Virus record (IMG/VR): IMGVR_UViG_3300013772_000042
Location: 1 to 24,771 of that record
From: a virus
Reading direction: 5' to 3' (one strand)
DNA: 24,771 bases
Positions 12,172 through 18,982 of this stretch are shown here, piece by piece; the first letter of the stretch is position 1; every line of letters starts with the position of its first letter. Made by a program: the position numbers and the translations under genes. The notes beneath the pieces were generated by a model. It worked only from the letters and a program-made list of their open reading frames with translations, had not been told where the DNA came from and searched no databases.

Positions 12172-12504
12172 ATGGCATTTCGGTTCAAGACCATCGGTCA
12201 GGAAATCAACGTATGGTATACCCTGAACGAAGGCTACAACTATGACGGCCCGAACAAGGCGTTCTTCGACACGATCTCGACTCTCAGGACGGTTGAACTC
12301 AACGACGGCCTTGCCACGCTGGTAGCCAAGAGTGACGGCGACCGCTACGAGGGCGACTCGTGGGTAGTCTTCGAGTACAAGAGCCAGCAGTGGCGTATGG
12401 ACATCGATGAGTACGATTCGTGGGAGCAGGGCGAAGAGCCTACCGAGCCGTACCGCGTTGAAGCCAAGCCCGTCAGCGAAGTCCAGTACGTGAGGGTCAA
12501 GTGA
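12172..12504 (+). CDS. Tandem paralogue 3 (110 aa)
   Basis: The most diverged copy. It keeps WVVFEYKSQQWRMDIDEYDS followed by W and an EGEEP turn, and the C-terminal VSEVQYVRVK, which matches the VVKYVRA end of paralogue 1. The N-terminus differs. The ATG at 12172 follows the previous TAA by 3 nt. Its TGA overlaps the next GTG. Confidence 0.83.
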   Translation: MAFRFKTIGQEINVWYTLNEGYNYDGPNKAFFDTISTLRTVELNDGLATLVAKSDGDRYEGDSWVVFEYKSQQWRMDIDEYDSWEQGEEPTEPYRVEAKPVSEVQYVRVK

Positions 12505-12815
12505 GCTTCGCCAAGGCACTAAGGCAGGAAATCCTTGACTGGGCCAGCGTTCAGGGCCTTAATTACCACAACACGTACTTTGACCTCTTCTGGGCCACGC
12601 TGGAGTCTGAAGACATCGAACTTCCCTCTGGTACGGCTGAGTATGTAGACATGGAGGCCTATGGTGGTGATGGAGAGTCGCTTGCCATCTTCTCCGTTGC
12701 TGGGACCAACTACGCATTCGGCGGCTCCTACAGTTCATGGGGCAGCGAGTGGGATTCTGGCCCTTACGAGGTTGAGAAGCGCACCGTAACCATCGAGCGC
12801 TGGGAAACGGTCTAA
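12501..12815 (+). CDS. Tandem paralogue 4 (104 aa)
   Basis: It begins at GTG 12501 overlapping the previous stop (GTGA). It shares LRQEILDWASVQ with paralogue 1, LPSGTAEYVDME with paralogue 2 and LAIFSVAGTNYAFGGSYSSW with both, and ends TVTIERWETV. Acidic and soluble; function unknown. A strong hairpin follows, closing the four-gene block. Confidence 0.84.
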   Translation: MSFAKALRQEILDWASVQGLNYHNTYFDLFWATLESEDIELPSGTAEYVDMEAYGGDGESLAIFSVAGTNYAFGGSYSSWGSEWDSGPYEVEKRTVTIERWETV

Positions 12816-12822
12816 TTTGCAA

Positions 12823-12855
12823 GTATGGCCCCAGTCTGATAGGCTGGGGCCATAC
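12823..12855 (+). terminator. Hairpin closing the paralogue operon
   Basis: GTATGGCCCCAG (12823-12834) and CTGGGGCCATAC (12844-12855) form a perfect 12-bp stem with a 9-nt loop. No T run follows, which is common for actinobacterial terminators. Confidence 0.7.
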
Positions 12856-12876
12856 CCGATTAAATAAAGGGTAATA

Positions 12877-13161
12877 ATGAATTCAGGTATTAAAGACATC
12901 CTTGGAAACCCGCTTGCGGTAGGGGATGAGATTGTGGTAGCATTTCCTGATGGAGGCTCAAGTGCTGAGCTTCGGATCGGGGCAATCCTCCAGATCATCG
13001 AGAAGCCGACCGAGCGGTGGAACCGCGACCTCAAGACATACTTCCCCGGTCCTCCGACATACACGTTGGAAGTCAAGTGGGATAAGGATAAGTCTCCTTC
13101 ATTCACACCGGAGAAATCCAAAATGAGCAAACCTGCTGGGCGCATTATGAAGCTCAAGTAA
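12877..13161 (+). CDS. Small conserved-looking phage protein (94 aa)
   Basis: The 94-aa product begins MNSGIKDILGNPLAVGDEIV and is predicted to be mostly beta structure, with a basic, Lys-rich C-terminus. The DILGNPLAVGDEIVVAFPDG start is a type often seen in phage small beta-barrel proteins, but no function is known. AAAGGG precedes the ATG. It lies between a terminator hairpin and the rII genes. Confidence 0.82.
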   Translation: MNSGIKDILGNPLAVGDEIVVAFPDGGSSAELRIGAILQIIEKPTERWNRDLKTYFPGPPTYTLEVKWDKDKSPSFTPEKSKMSKPAGRIMKLK

Positions 13162-13189
13162 CATACACTACAGGAAAAGGACAAATAAT

Positions 13190-15316
13190 TTGAAGATTCA
13201 GCAACAAGCAACCACCGTCACGTCTAACCTCCCTCAGGGGCGTAGCCGTACCAACGGCGTCAGCCTCAAGGGAATGGCTCACATCATCGGCCTGCTCACC
13301 AACCTGTACAACGACCGCGAGCTTGCAGTCATCCGTGAGTATTACACCAACGCTCTGGACGCCCACAAGCACGTAGGTAACCCGAACCCCGTACGGGTCA
13401 CTCTCCCGACGTGGGACAAGCCAAACTACATCGTGCAGGATTTCGGTGTTGGTATGACGGAAGACACACTCTTTGATGTGTACGGCGAGTATGGCGAGTC
13501 CACCGGGCAGGACAACAACGACATCGTTGGCGGCTTCGGGCTGGGTTCGAAGTCTGCGTATACGATTGCCAAGGCGTTCACTGTGGTCTCGGTGAAGGAC
13601 GGCATGCGGACCACCGCCCACTATTCCAAAAAGGCACATGGAGTCTATGATTCCCAGATCATTGACTCACGGCCCACCACGCAACCCAACGGTACGACCG
13701 TCAATATTCCGGTTGGTGTTGAAGACCTCGCCGTGTTCAACTCCAAGGCGCATAAGTTCTTCGCCTACTCCGTTCCCGGCTCCGTTCTGGTGGATGGCAA
13801 GGAACCGTCTAACGCGTTGGAACACGCAGAGCGTTTGGAGAATCCCAAAGACCCTGCTATGATGGTGTACCTGAAGCCCAAGGAGTCCGGTGATTCCTTC
13901 GTGATCATGGGTAACGTCCCGTACTTCCTGAGCAACAATGAGATCCGCCTTAGCCTTGAACGGCTCAAGGTGCAGGCTGCTGATAACTTCATTCGGATGC
14001 CGAAGTTCTTTACTGTGCCGATTGGCTCTGTGGACATCTCGCCTAACCGTGAGGGTCTTCAGATGACGGACATGACCAATGATGAAGTGGATAAGCATAT
14101 CTCCTTCATCGTCAATGACCTTCAGGAGATCGCCAAGAAGGAGATGGACAAGGCTGAGGATCTTGAGGAGTTCTACGGGTCCTACGCTCGATGGAACTCC
14201 ATGGTAACGGTCCCCAAGGCGTACAAGGGTGAGACGGTGCCTAACGAGATCAAGACTTCTTCTGAGGCCCGGATCATCTCAAAATCCAACTGGGGCAACG
14301 CGTCCCACACGGAAACGAACTGGGTTCAGGTCAAGGTCGGCTCTAAGCGCCTCATCGTGACCGGCTACAACTCCGACACGTACAAGAAGGTCAACAACTA
14401 CCTGACCCCGTTTATGGCCGCTGAGGGTATCGGAAGCATGACGTTCATCGTCTCGGATGCTGACGATCTGGTGAACAACAAGTGGGTCAAGTTCTCCAGC
14501 CACTTTGATGTCATTTCCGGTGACAAGCTGATCGAAATCGGACGCGCACAGCGTAAGCTTGAGCGTCAGGCAGCTTCCAAGCTCAACGGCACGGCTAACA
14601 AGACCAAGATCCGCTACCCGATTCTGTTTGTGGATGAGGCTGAAATCCGCTGGGTGGACCACGATGAGATCGATTCGAAGACCCCGTACCTTCAGGTGTC
14701 CGATATGAACATCGGAGCGGACATGTCCGACTACATCAAGAGCGTCTACAAGGCCTTCAACTATGACCGTAGTGTTTCGGACAAGATGACCGAGTACTTT
14801 GAACTGGTCACGGATGCCAAGGAGATCATTCTGCTCTCCAACACGCGCACTGTCAAGGCGTTGCTCCAGCGTGTCAAGGAAACAACCGCGCTGATCGAAG
14901 AGATCAAGGTGGCTGCGAACAATGCCAGCATGGTCATCACGCCCGAACTGGTCAAGCATCACGCGGTCAAGGAAAGCTCTTGGCACCGGTTCCTGCTGAA
15001 CGCCGGTATCGACAAGATGATCAAGGATGTAAAGGACCCTGAGATCATCGAGATCATTACGCCGACAGCTAAGACTCTGGAGGACTATAAGAAGTTCGAA
15101 ACGACTACAGGTGCCCTTGAGTGTTTCCGTTACGCTGGAATGCCCTACGTCAAGCACATCGACACGTCCAGTGACGCTACGGTGAAGCACCTGAACATCA
15201 AGTACCCGCTGGTGGAGTCGCTGAACGCTTGGACCCTCAAGCAGCGCGGCGTCGTCCACATCGTGAAGTACCTCAACATGGTCCACAACGAGTCGAAGCT
15301 TCCTCTCGGGGCTTGA
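13190..15316 (+). CDS. rIIA: rIIA-like protein (GHKL ATPase fold)
   Basis: The 708-aa protein has an N-terminal GHKL/HATPase module: N-box REYYTNALDAH (49-59, with N54), G1 box QDFGVGM (83-89) and G2 box GGFGLGSKSAY (114-124). The layout and length match T4 rIIA and its actinophage relatives. rIIA works with rIIB near the host membrane in lysis timing and resistance to exclusion by resident prophages; the mechanism is unclear even in T4. Start: TTG 13190 after AGGAAAAGGA; there is no in-frame ATG nearby. The gene is directly followed by rIIB, which has its own promoter. Confidence 0.88.
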   Translation: MKIQQQATTVTSNLPQGRSRTNGVSLKGMAHIIGLLTNLYNDRELAVIREYYTNALDAHKHVGNPNPVRVTLPTWDKPNYIVQDFGVGMTEDTLFDVYGEYGESTGQDNNDIVGGFGLGSKSAYTIAKAFTVVSVKDGMRTTAHYSKKAHGVYDSQIIDSRPTTQPNGTTVNIPVGVEDLAVFNSKAHKFFAYSVPGSVLVDGKEPSNALEHAERLENPKDPAMMVYLKPKESGDSFVIMGNVPYFLSNNEIRLSLERLKVQAADNFIRMPKFFTVPIGSVDISPNREGLQMTDMTNDEVDKHISFIVNDLQEIAKKEMDKAEDLEEFYGSYARWNSMVTVPKAYKGETVPNEIKTSSEARIISKSNWGNASHTETNWVQVKVGSKRLIVTGYNSDTYKKVNNYLTPFMAAEGIGSMTFIVSDADDLVNNKWVKFSSHFDVISGDKLIEIGRAQRKLERQAASKLNGTANKTKIRYPILFVDEAEIRWVDHDEIDSKTPYLQVSDMNIGADMSDYIKSVYKAFNYDRSVSDKMTEYFELVTDAKEIILLSNTRTVKALLQRVKETTALIEEIKVAANNASMVITPELVKHHAVKESSWHRFLLNAGIDKMIKDVKDPEIIEIITPTAKTLEDYKKFETTTGALECFRYAGMPYVKHIDTSSDATVKHLNIKYPLVESLNAWTLKQRGVVHIVKYLNMVHNESKLPLGA

Positions 15317-15341
15317 TTTCCTAAGTAAAACCTGATATACT
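15313..15341 (+). promoter_or_regulatory. Promoter for the rIIB-like gene
   Basis: TTGATT (15313-15318), a 17-nt spacer and TATACT (15336-15341). The -35 overlaps the rIIA stop codon, so rIIB can be made separately from rIIA. Confidence 0.75.
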
Positions 15342-15367
15342 GTTAAACAAATGAAAGGTAATATCGC

Positions 15368-16528
15368 ATGACAATGTTTTCCCTGACAGAGGACTACAAG
15401 GGTAAGTCCCTCGCACTCTTCTACGCTGACGGTGACAGCGAAACGATTCCCGAAACCCACGTAAGCTTCCAGCCCATCATCGACCTGCTGCTCTCCGGTG
15501 CCGCAACGGATGAGGATGTCCGCGACCTGACCAACGTTCTGGTGACGGTTGCCCGTAAGATGTCCGCGCTGTCCGAGCGTGTGTCTATCGACGGAACCGA
15601 TGTCTACTTCGACGGCGACCCGCTAGCTGGCGAACTGACTGAGGTCATCAAGTCCCTGTTCGCTGAAGGCAACACGAACTTCAGGCCTCTGGTCAACTTC
15701 CTTGAGAAGTGCAAGCAGAACCCGTCCCAGCAGTCCGTGGACGACCTGTACCGCTGGATCAAGAAGGGCGACTTGGTAATTGACCCTGACGGCGATATTA
15801 TCGCGTACAAGGGCGTTGGCAAGGACAAGAACGGCGTCTCCCAGTCCATTCACAAGGGTAACGCCTTTGTCGATGGTGTAGAGTACAATGGGCACATCCC
15901 GAACGCTCCCGGCTCCGTCGTTTCCATGGCCCGTTCTCTCGTTGTGGATGATCCGCACATCGGCTGCTCCGTGGGTCTCCACGCCGGTACGCACGGCTAC
16001 GCCATGCAGTACCTTGGCTGGCAGAACGAAACACGCCTGATCCTTGTCAAGATCAATCCGCGTGACGTTGTGTCTGTACCGGTCGATGAGCAGGACCGTA
16101 AGATGCGTGTTGCACGCTACACGGTTCTGACCGAGATCGAGGCTCGCCTGAAGTCCGCCGTCTACCAGCCGACTCTTGAAGAAGACGAGACTGAAGAAGA
16201 CTACTTCGATGACGATGACTACGACTACGAAGAAGACCTCTTCGAGGACGAAGACGAAGACGACGAGTGGGACGAAGAGGCGGAAGCTGAAGAGGCGCGA
16301 GCCATGGAAGCGGCCTACAACGATGCTGCTGGCAACTACCCGGACCTTGCAGACTGGGAGCGCGAGCTTCTTGGACTGCCTGAGAAGGCCGAGGAAGCCC
16401 CTGTAGCGGACGAAGAGCCGGAAGAGGAGCCTTCCCTTACGGACGAGCTTCGCGAGGCTCTGGAGCGCTTCAGCAAGCTCACGGATGTTCCTGCCAAGCG
16501 TGACGAAAACGGAAGGTTCATTCTCTGA
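15368..16528 (+). CDS. rIIB: rIIB-like protein with acidic C-terminus
   Basis: In the 386-aa protein, the core (about residues 105-255) shows the rIIB pattern: FLEKCKQNPS, LYRWIKKGDL, DGDIIAYKGV (141-150), HIPNAPGSVVSMAR, HIGCSVGLHAG (197-207) and KINPRDVVSVPVDE (228-241). A run of mostly Asp/Glu follows (271-311), which is unusual and could bind metal or mimic nucleic acid. It is the partner of rIIA in T4. It has its own promoter and GAAAGG ribosome site. Its TGA overlaps the ATG of the next small membrane protein. Confidence 0.87.
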   Translation: MTMFSLTEDYKGKSLALFYADGDSETIPETHVSFQPIIDLLLSGAATDEDVRDLTNVLVTVARKMSALSERVSIDGTDVYFDGDPLAGELTEVIKSLFAEGNTNFRPLVNFLEKCKQNPSQQSVDDLYRWIKKGDLVIDPDGDIIAYKGVGKDKNGVSQSIHKGNAFVDGVEYNGHIPNAPGSVVSMARSLVVDDPHIGCSVGLHAGTHGYAMQYLGWQNETRLILVKINPRDVVSVPVDEQDRKMRVARYTVLTEIEARLKSAVYQPTLEEDETEEDYFDDDDYDYEEDLFEDEDEDDEWDEEAEAEEARAMEAAYNDAAGNYPDLADWERELLGLPEKAEEAPVADEEPEEEPSLTDELREALERFSKLTDVPAKRDENGRFIL

Positions 16529-16710
16529 TGGAAAGTAGTGGCGGAATCGGTATCGTAGGCGTACTGACCATTGTCTTTGTGGTCCTGAAGCTGGTCGGAG
16601 TAATCGCGTGGTCGTGGTGGTGGGTTCTCTCGCCCCTGTGGATCGCGGTTGGGCTGTGGGTAGTAGTAGCCCTCATCTTCGGTGTGATAATGTGGATCGC
16701 CAACCGATAG
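16528..16710 (+). CDS. Small membrane protein (60 aa)
   Basis: It starts at an ATG overlapping the rIIB stop (TGATG). The product has two hydrophobic segments separated by a Trp-rich turn (SWWWVLSPLW). It resembles a phage family labelled transmembrane Fragile-X-F protein (Tmemb_185A), from memory. Location right after rIIA/rIIB suggests it acts with them at the membrane, for example in lysis control. It could be mistaken for a holin, but distance from the endolysin and its family look argue for an rII-linked role. Confidence 0.82.
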   Translation: MESSGGIGIVGVLTIVFVVLKLVGVIAWSWWWVLSPLWIAVGLWVVVALIFGVIMWIANR

Positions 16711-16716
16711 TTTGAC

Positions 16717-16748
16717 AGAAATACCGCCTCTCGGGGCGGTATTTCTTT
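16717..16748 (+). terminator. Terminator after the rII operon
   Basis: AGAAATACCGCC (16717-16728) pairs with GGCGGTATTTCT (16735-16746), 12 bp, loop TCTCGG, followed by TT. It ends one base before tRNA-Arg. Confidence 0.85.
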
Positions 16749-16819
16749 ACCCTTGTAGCTCAGCGGAAGAGCATTGGTTTCCTAAACCATGTGCACCGGT
16801 TCGAACCCGGTCAGGGGTA
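16749..16819 (+). tRNA. tRNA-Arg (anticodon CCT)
   Basis: The acceptor ACCCTTG/CAGGGGT, D arm TAGCTCAGCGGAAGAGC, anticodon loop TTCCTAA (CCT) on a stem with one T-T mismatch at its base, T arm ACCGG-TTCGAAC-CCGGT and A16819. It decodes AGG. Confidence 0.92.
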
Positions 16820-16849
16820 CGATTAACAAACGACGAAAGGACATACACT

Positions 16850-17365
16850 ATGGAAAACACAATTGTATACATCGATGTTGACGGCGTGATCAACTCATTC
16901 AACGAGTCACGTACGCTCACCGGCTGGGAAGGCGAGTGGAAACTTGCCAAGGTAACCAAGTACCACATCCACTGGTACACTGATCTTGTTGAGTCGATCA
17001 ATAAGCTCGCGGCAATGGAGAACGTAACCGTCAAGTGGCTCACCACATGGCAGGACAAGGCCACAACGGAACTCTGCGAGCCTCTGGGCATCGAGGGTAG
17101 GTACTGGGACGTTCTGTACAACGAACCGCACGAAGGTCTCTTTGACCGACATTCAGGTTGGTGGAAGCTCAATGCCATCATCAAGGACGTAGCGATCCAT
17201 ACACCGGATAAAATCGTCTGGATTGACGACGATTTCAAGTACGAGCGAAACGCCATCGAGTGGGCTACCCATGTCGGCAACGTCCTCCCAATCTCACCGA
17301 CTATGGACTTCGGGATGACAAAGGAAGATTTTGAGGGTATCATTGCTTACATTGAAGACGTGTGA
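16850..17365 (+). CDS. HAD-superfamily hydrolase
   Basis: The start is ATG 16850 (GAAAGGA in a CAAACGACGAAAGG leader); an earlier in-frame start would run through tRNA-Arg. The 171-aa protein has HAD motif I YIDVDGVIN (D9 nucleophile, D11), motif II WLTTW (T65) and a motif III/IV region VWIDDDFKY (D126-D128), with K106 as possible motif III Lys. The family removes phosphate groups. The substrate is unknown; phage relatives act on nucleotides or on RNA/DNA 3' phosphates (as in T4 Pnk), which would complement the RNA ligase at 9276. Soluble, no signal peptide. Confidence 0.85.
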   Translation: MENTIVYIDVDGVINSFNESRTLTGWEGEWKLAKVTKYHIHWYTDLVESINKLAAMENVTVKWLTTWQDKATTELCEPLGIEGRYWDVLYNEPHEGLFDRHSGWWKLNAIIKDVAIHTPDKIVWIDDDFKYERNAIEWATHVGNVLPISPTMDFGMTKEDFEGIIAYIEDV

Positions 17366-17849
17366 GCATTGCCGAGAGGAATTCCAACCTGTAAAGTCAG
17401 TACGTAAGTTTTGCTCTAGGATTTGCTCTGATGCCTCCAGAGTCAAACCTAAGAAGCAGTGCCAGCAATGCAGCAAGGAATTGTCCAACAGGTCCAGCAC
17501 CTATTGCAATAGCATGTGCCAACATAAATACCAGTACGACGATTACATTGCTAAATGGCTTTCCGGTATCGAGATTGGTGGGCATAAGTATGGTGTAACA
17601 TCTCAGGTCAGGAGATGGGTCCGTGAGCTTTATGGACTCTTCTGCTGGGAGTGTGGATGGAGTAGGCCTCACCCCGATACGGGTGAGCCTCCTCTCCAGA
17701 TAGATCATATTGACGGAGACGCAGGTAACAATCGACCTGAGAACCTACGGCTCCTCTGCGGTGGATGCCACAGCCTGACACCGACATACGGGAACCGAGG
17801 CGGAAGAACATCCGCCAGAACCTACCGATATGGCAAGTCGAAAAATTAA
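17331..17849 (+). CDS. HNH endonuclease with zinc-ribbon N-terminus
   Basis: The 172-aa protein has two zinc ribbons (C11/C14 with C28/C32, and C44/C47 with C59/C63), then an HNH nuclease: C105/C108 (CWECGW), D125-H126 in QIDHIDGD, N134, C143/C146 and H147 (CGGCHS). Start: TTG 17331 after AAGGAAG, or TTG 17343 after GAGGG; either way it overlaps the HAD gene by 23-35 nt. Freestanding HNH of this type behave as homing or mobile endonucleases. Position between the HAD gene and tRNA-Thr suggests insertion into a tRNA region. Confidence 0.9.
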   Translation: MRVSLLTLKTCEHCREEFQPVKSVRKFCSRICSDASRVKPKKQCQQCSKELSNRSSTYCNSMCQHKYQYDDYIAKWLSGIEIGGHKYGVTSQVRRWVRELYGLFCWECGWSRPHPDTGEPPLQIDHIDGDAGNNRPENLRLLCGGCHSLTPTYGNRGGRTSARTYRYGKSKN

Positions 17850-17858
17850 TGGTATAAT
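17850..17858 (+). promoter_or_regulatory. Extended -10 promoter for tRNA-Thr and tRNA-Cys
   Basis: TGG followed by TATAAT (17853-17858), no clear -35. tRNA-Thr starts at 17872. Confidence 0.65.
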
Positions 17859-17871
17859 AGGAACATACCAT

Positions 17872-17946
17872 GCTTCCTTAGCACAGTGGTAGTGCGCCAA
17901 CTTGGTAAGTTGGAGGTCATGAGTTCGATTCTCATAGGAAGCTCCA
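17872..17946 (+). tRNA. tRNA-Thr (anticodon GGT), CCA encoded
   Basis: The acceptor GCTTCCT/AGGAAGC is perfect. The D arm is GCAC-AGTGGTA-GTGC, the anticodon stem CCAAC/GTTGG with loop TTGGTAA (GGT), the T arm ATGAG-TTCGATT-CTCAT, and T73 is followed by genome-encoded CCA (17944-17946), unlike the tRNAs of the first cluster. Confidence 0.95.
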
Positions 17947-17947
17947 T

Positions 17948-18023
17948 GCGGGTATGGATGAATGGCAAAGTCGTCTGACTGCAAATCAGAAGAGTCCCGG
18001 TTCGACTCCGGGTTCCCGCTCCA
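17948..18023 (+). tRNA. tRNA-Cys (anticodon GCA), CCA encoded
   Basis: The acceptor GCGGGTA/TTCCCGC has one T-T mismatch. The anticodon stem TCTGA/TCAGA closes loop CTGCAAA (GCA), the T arm is CCCGG-TTCGACT-CCGGG, and T73 is the cysteine identity base, followed by encoded CCA. It lies 2 nt after tRNA-Thr. Confidence 0.93.
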
Positions 18024-18052
18024 CTTAAATTACGAAAGAAGAAAGGACCACA

Positions 18053-18571
18053 ATGAGTATCGCTACATATCAGGTAAGGGTAATCAACGCTTCCTACGAG
18101 GATCTAGCGCCGACCACCCTTGACCGTGCTATCGCGCTCGTTGAGGTTCAGAAGCGTGCTGAGATCATTGAAGTTGATGAGTCCCGGTTACTCCGAACAT
18201 TCAGTGGCGAGCCATACTTTTTGCCGAAGGTTATTCGAATGTTGAGTATGCTCAAGGTTCCGTTCCACTACGGTGACGAGTACTTCTCCAAGCACGGAGT
18301 ATTACGTCGAGACAATAACACCTGTGGGTACTGTGGAAAGACCGCAGCCAAGGATAGAGTTGTCCTCACTCACGACCACATCATCCCCAAAAGTCGTGGC
18401 GGCGGCGATACTTGGGAGAACGCCATCACGGCCTGTGTAAAGTGCAACGGTAAGAAGGCAAACCGAACACCTGAAGAGGCCAGAATGCCCCTCCTGTTCC
18501 AGCCTACAGTCCCTCAGAGGATATACCTCAAGAGTGACAAGCCACGCCGTAAGCGCAAGAAAGATCGATAA
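18053..18571 (+). CDS. HNH endonuclease (McrA-like type)
   Basis: The 172-aa protein has an N-terminal ~80 residues of mixed structure followed by a compact HNH: C91/C94 (CGYCGK), THDHIIPKSRGG (D108-H109), WENAITAC (N123, C128), C131-N132 and the RTPEEA tail typical of bacterial and phage HNH nucleases. A basic C-terminus (RRKRKK) probably contacts DNA. The class cuts or nicks double-stranded DNA; roles range from homing to packaging. AAAGGA precedes the ATG. Unlike the two other HNH proteins here it lacks an HTH or extra zinc ribbons, so a standard phage function is more likely. Confidence 0.9.
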   Translation: MSIATYQVRVINASYEDLAPTTLDRAIALVEVQKRAEIIEVDESRLLRTFSGEPYFLPKVIRMLSMLKVPFHYGDEYFSKHGVLRRDNNTCGYCGKTAAKDRVVLTHDHIIPKSRGGGDTWENAITACVKCNGKKANRTPEEARMPLLFQPTVPQRIYLKSDKPRRKRKKDR

Positions 18572-18575
18572 ACTG

Positions 18576-18606
18576 GTAGCCCTCACTTCGGTGGGGGCTA
18601 CTTTCG
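18576..18606 (+). terminator. Terminator after the third HNH gene
   Basis: GTAGCCCTCAC (18576-18586) pairs with GTGGGGGCTAC (18591-18601), 11 bp with one wobble and a TTCG tetraloop, followed by TTTCG. Confidence 0.85.
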
Positions 18607-18616
18607 TATAACCATG

Positions 18617-18640
18617 AATAAGGGATACACTATCCTTATT
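18617..18640. repeat. AATAAGG inverted repeat (possible operator)
   Basis: AATAAGGGATA and its near-complement TATCCTTATT flank CAC just upstream of the -35, and a third AATAAGG lies between -35 and -10 (18657-18663). The arrangement fits a repressor binding site. Confidence 0.45.
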
Positions 18641-18669
18641 TGACACCCTAAGTCTGAATAAGGTATGCT
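18640..18669 (+). promoter_or_regulatory. Promoter giving a leaderless mRNA
   Basis: TTGACA (18640-18645), an 18-nt spacer and TATGCT (18664-18669). The ATG at 18676 is 7 nt past the -10, the expected start of transcription. Confidence 0.7.
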
Positions 18670-18675
18670 CAATCC

Positions 18676-18942
18676 ATGGAACAGTACATCATCGTAAAAG
18701 TAAGAGACGCCAAAGCTAGCTTCCCTGAGAAGGCCGTCGCAGCTAATGGACAACTCATCTGGCCGCACAGCAACGTGGCAAAGATCCGTAGAGCCATCCA
18801 CGCAACGGCAGTTGAGCAGTTCATCTCTATTTCTGAGGTATTGACGCACACTCCGTGGCTGACTCAGGAGGAGACCGAGGCAGTTGAAAGAATCTTCAAC
18901 GATGCCATGAACCGTGCAAAGCGGGCAACGCCGCCCAAATAA
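18676..18942 (+). CDS. Small protein, unknown (88 aa), leaderless
   Basis: The 88-aa soluble protein begins MEQYIIVKVRDAKASFPEKA and has a C-terminal helical region with TQEETEAVERIF. No family recognised. No Shine-Dalgarno is present; the ATG coincides with the predicted transcript start, as in leaderless actinobacterial genes. The promoter is flanked by AATAAGG repeats, so the gene may be regulated. It faces a minus-strand gene across a shared terminator. Confidence 0.78.
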   Translation: MEQYIIVKVRDAKASFPEKAVAANGQLIWPHSNVAKIRRAIHATAVEQFISISEVLTHTPWLTQEETEAVERIFNDAMNRAKRATPPK

Positions 18943-18944
18943 AG

Positions 18945-18972
18945 AAGGCCCCGTTCCGAAGAACGGGGCCTT
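18945..18972. terminator. Bidirectional terminator between convergent genes
   Basis: AAGGCCCCGTTC (18945-18956) and GAACGGGGCCTT (18961-18972), 12 bp perfect with a CGAA loop, flanked by A-rich and T-containing sides. It serves the plus-strand gene ending at 18942 and the minus-strand gene ending at 18983. Confidence 0.88.
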
Positions 18973-18982
18973 ACTTGTTAGG

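Noticed and set aside
16528-16710. Holin for the endolysin
   Set aside because: It has two membrane segments, but it is 11 kb from the endolysin, coupled to rIIB and resembles another small membrane family.
16712-16849. Longer N-terminus for the HAD protein
   Set aside because: It would translate the terminator and tRNA-Arg; ATG 16850 has a GAAAGGA site.
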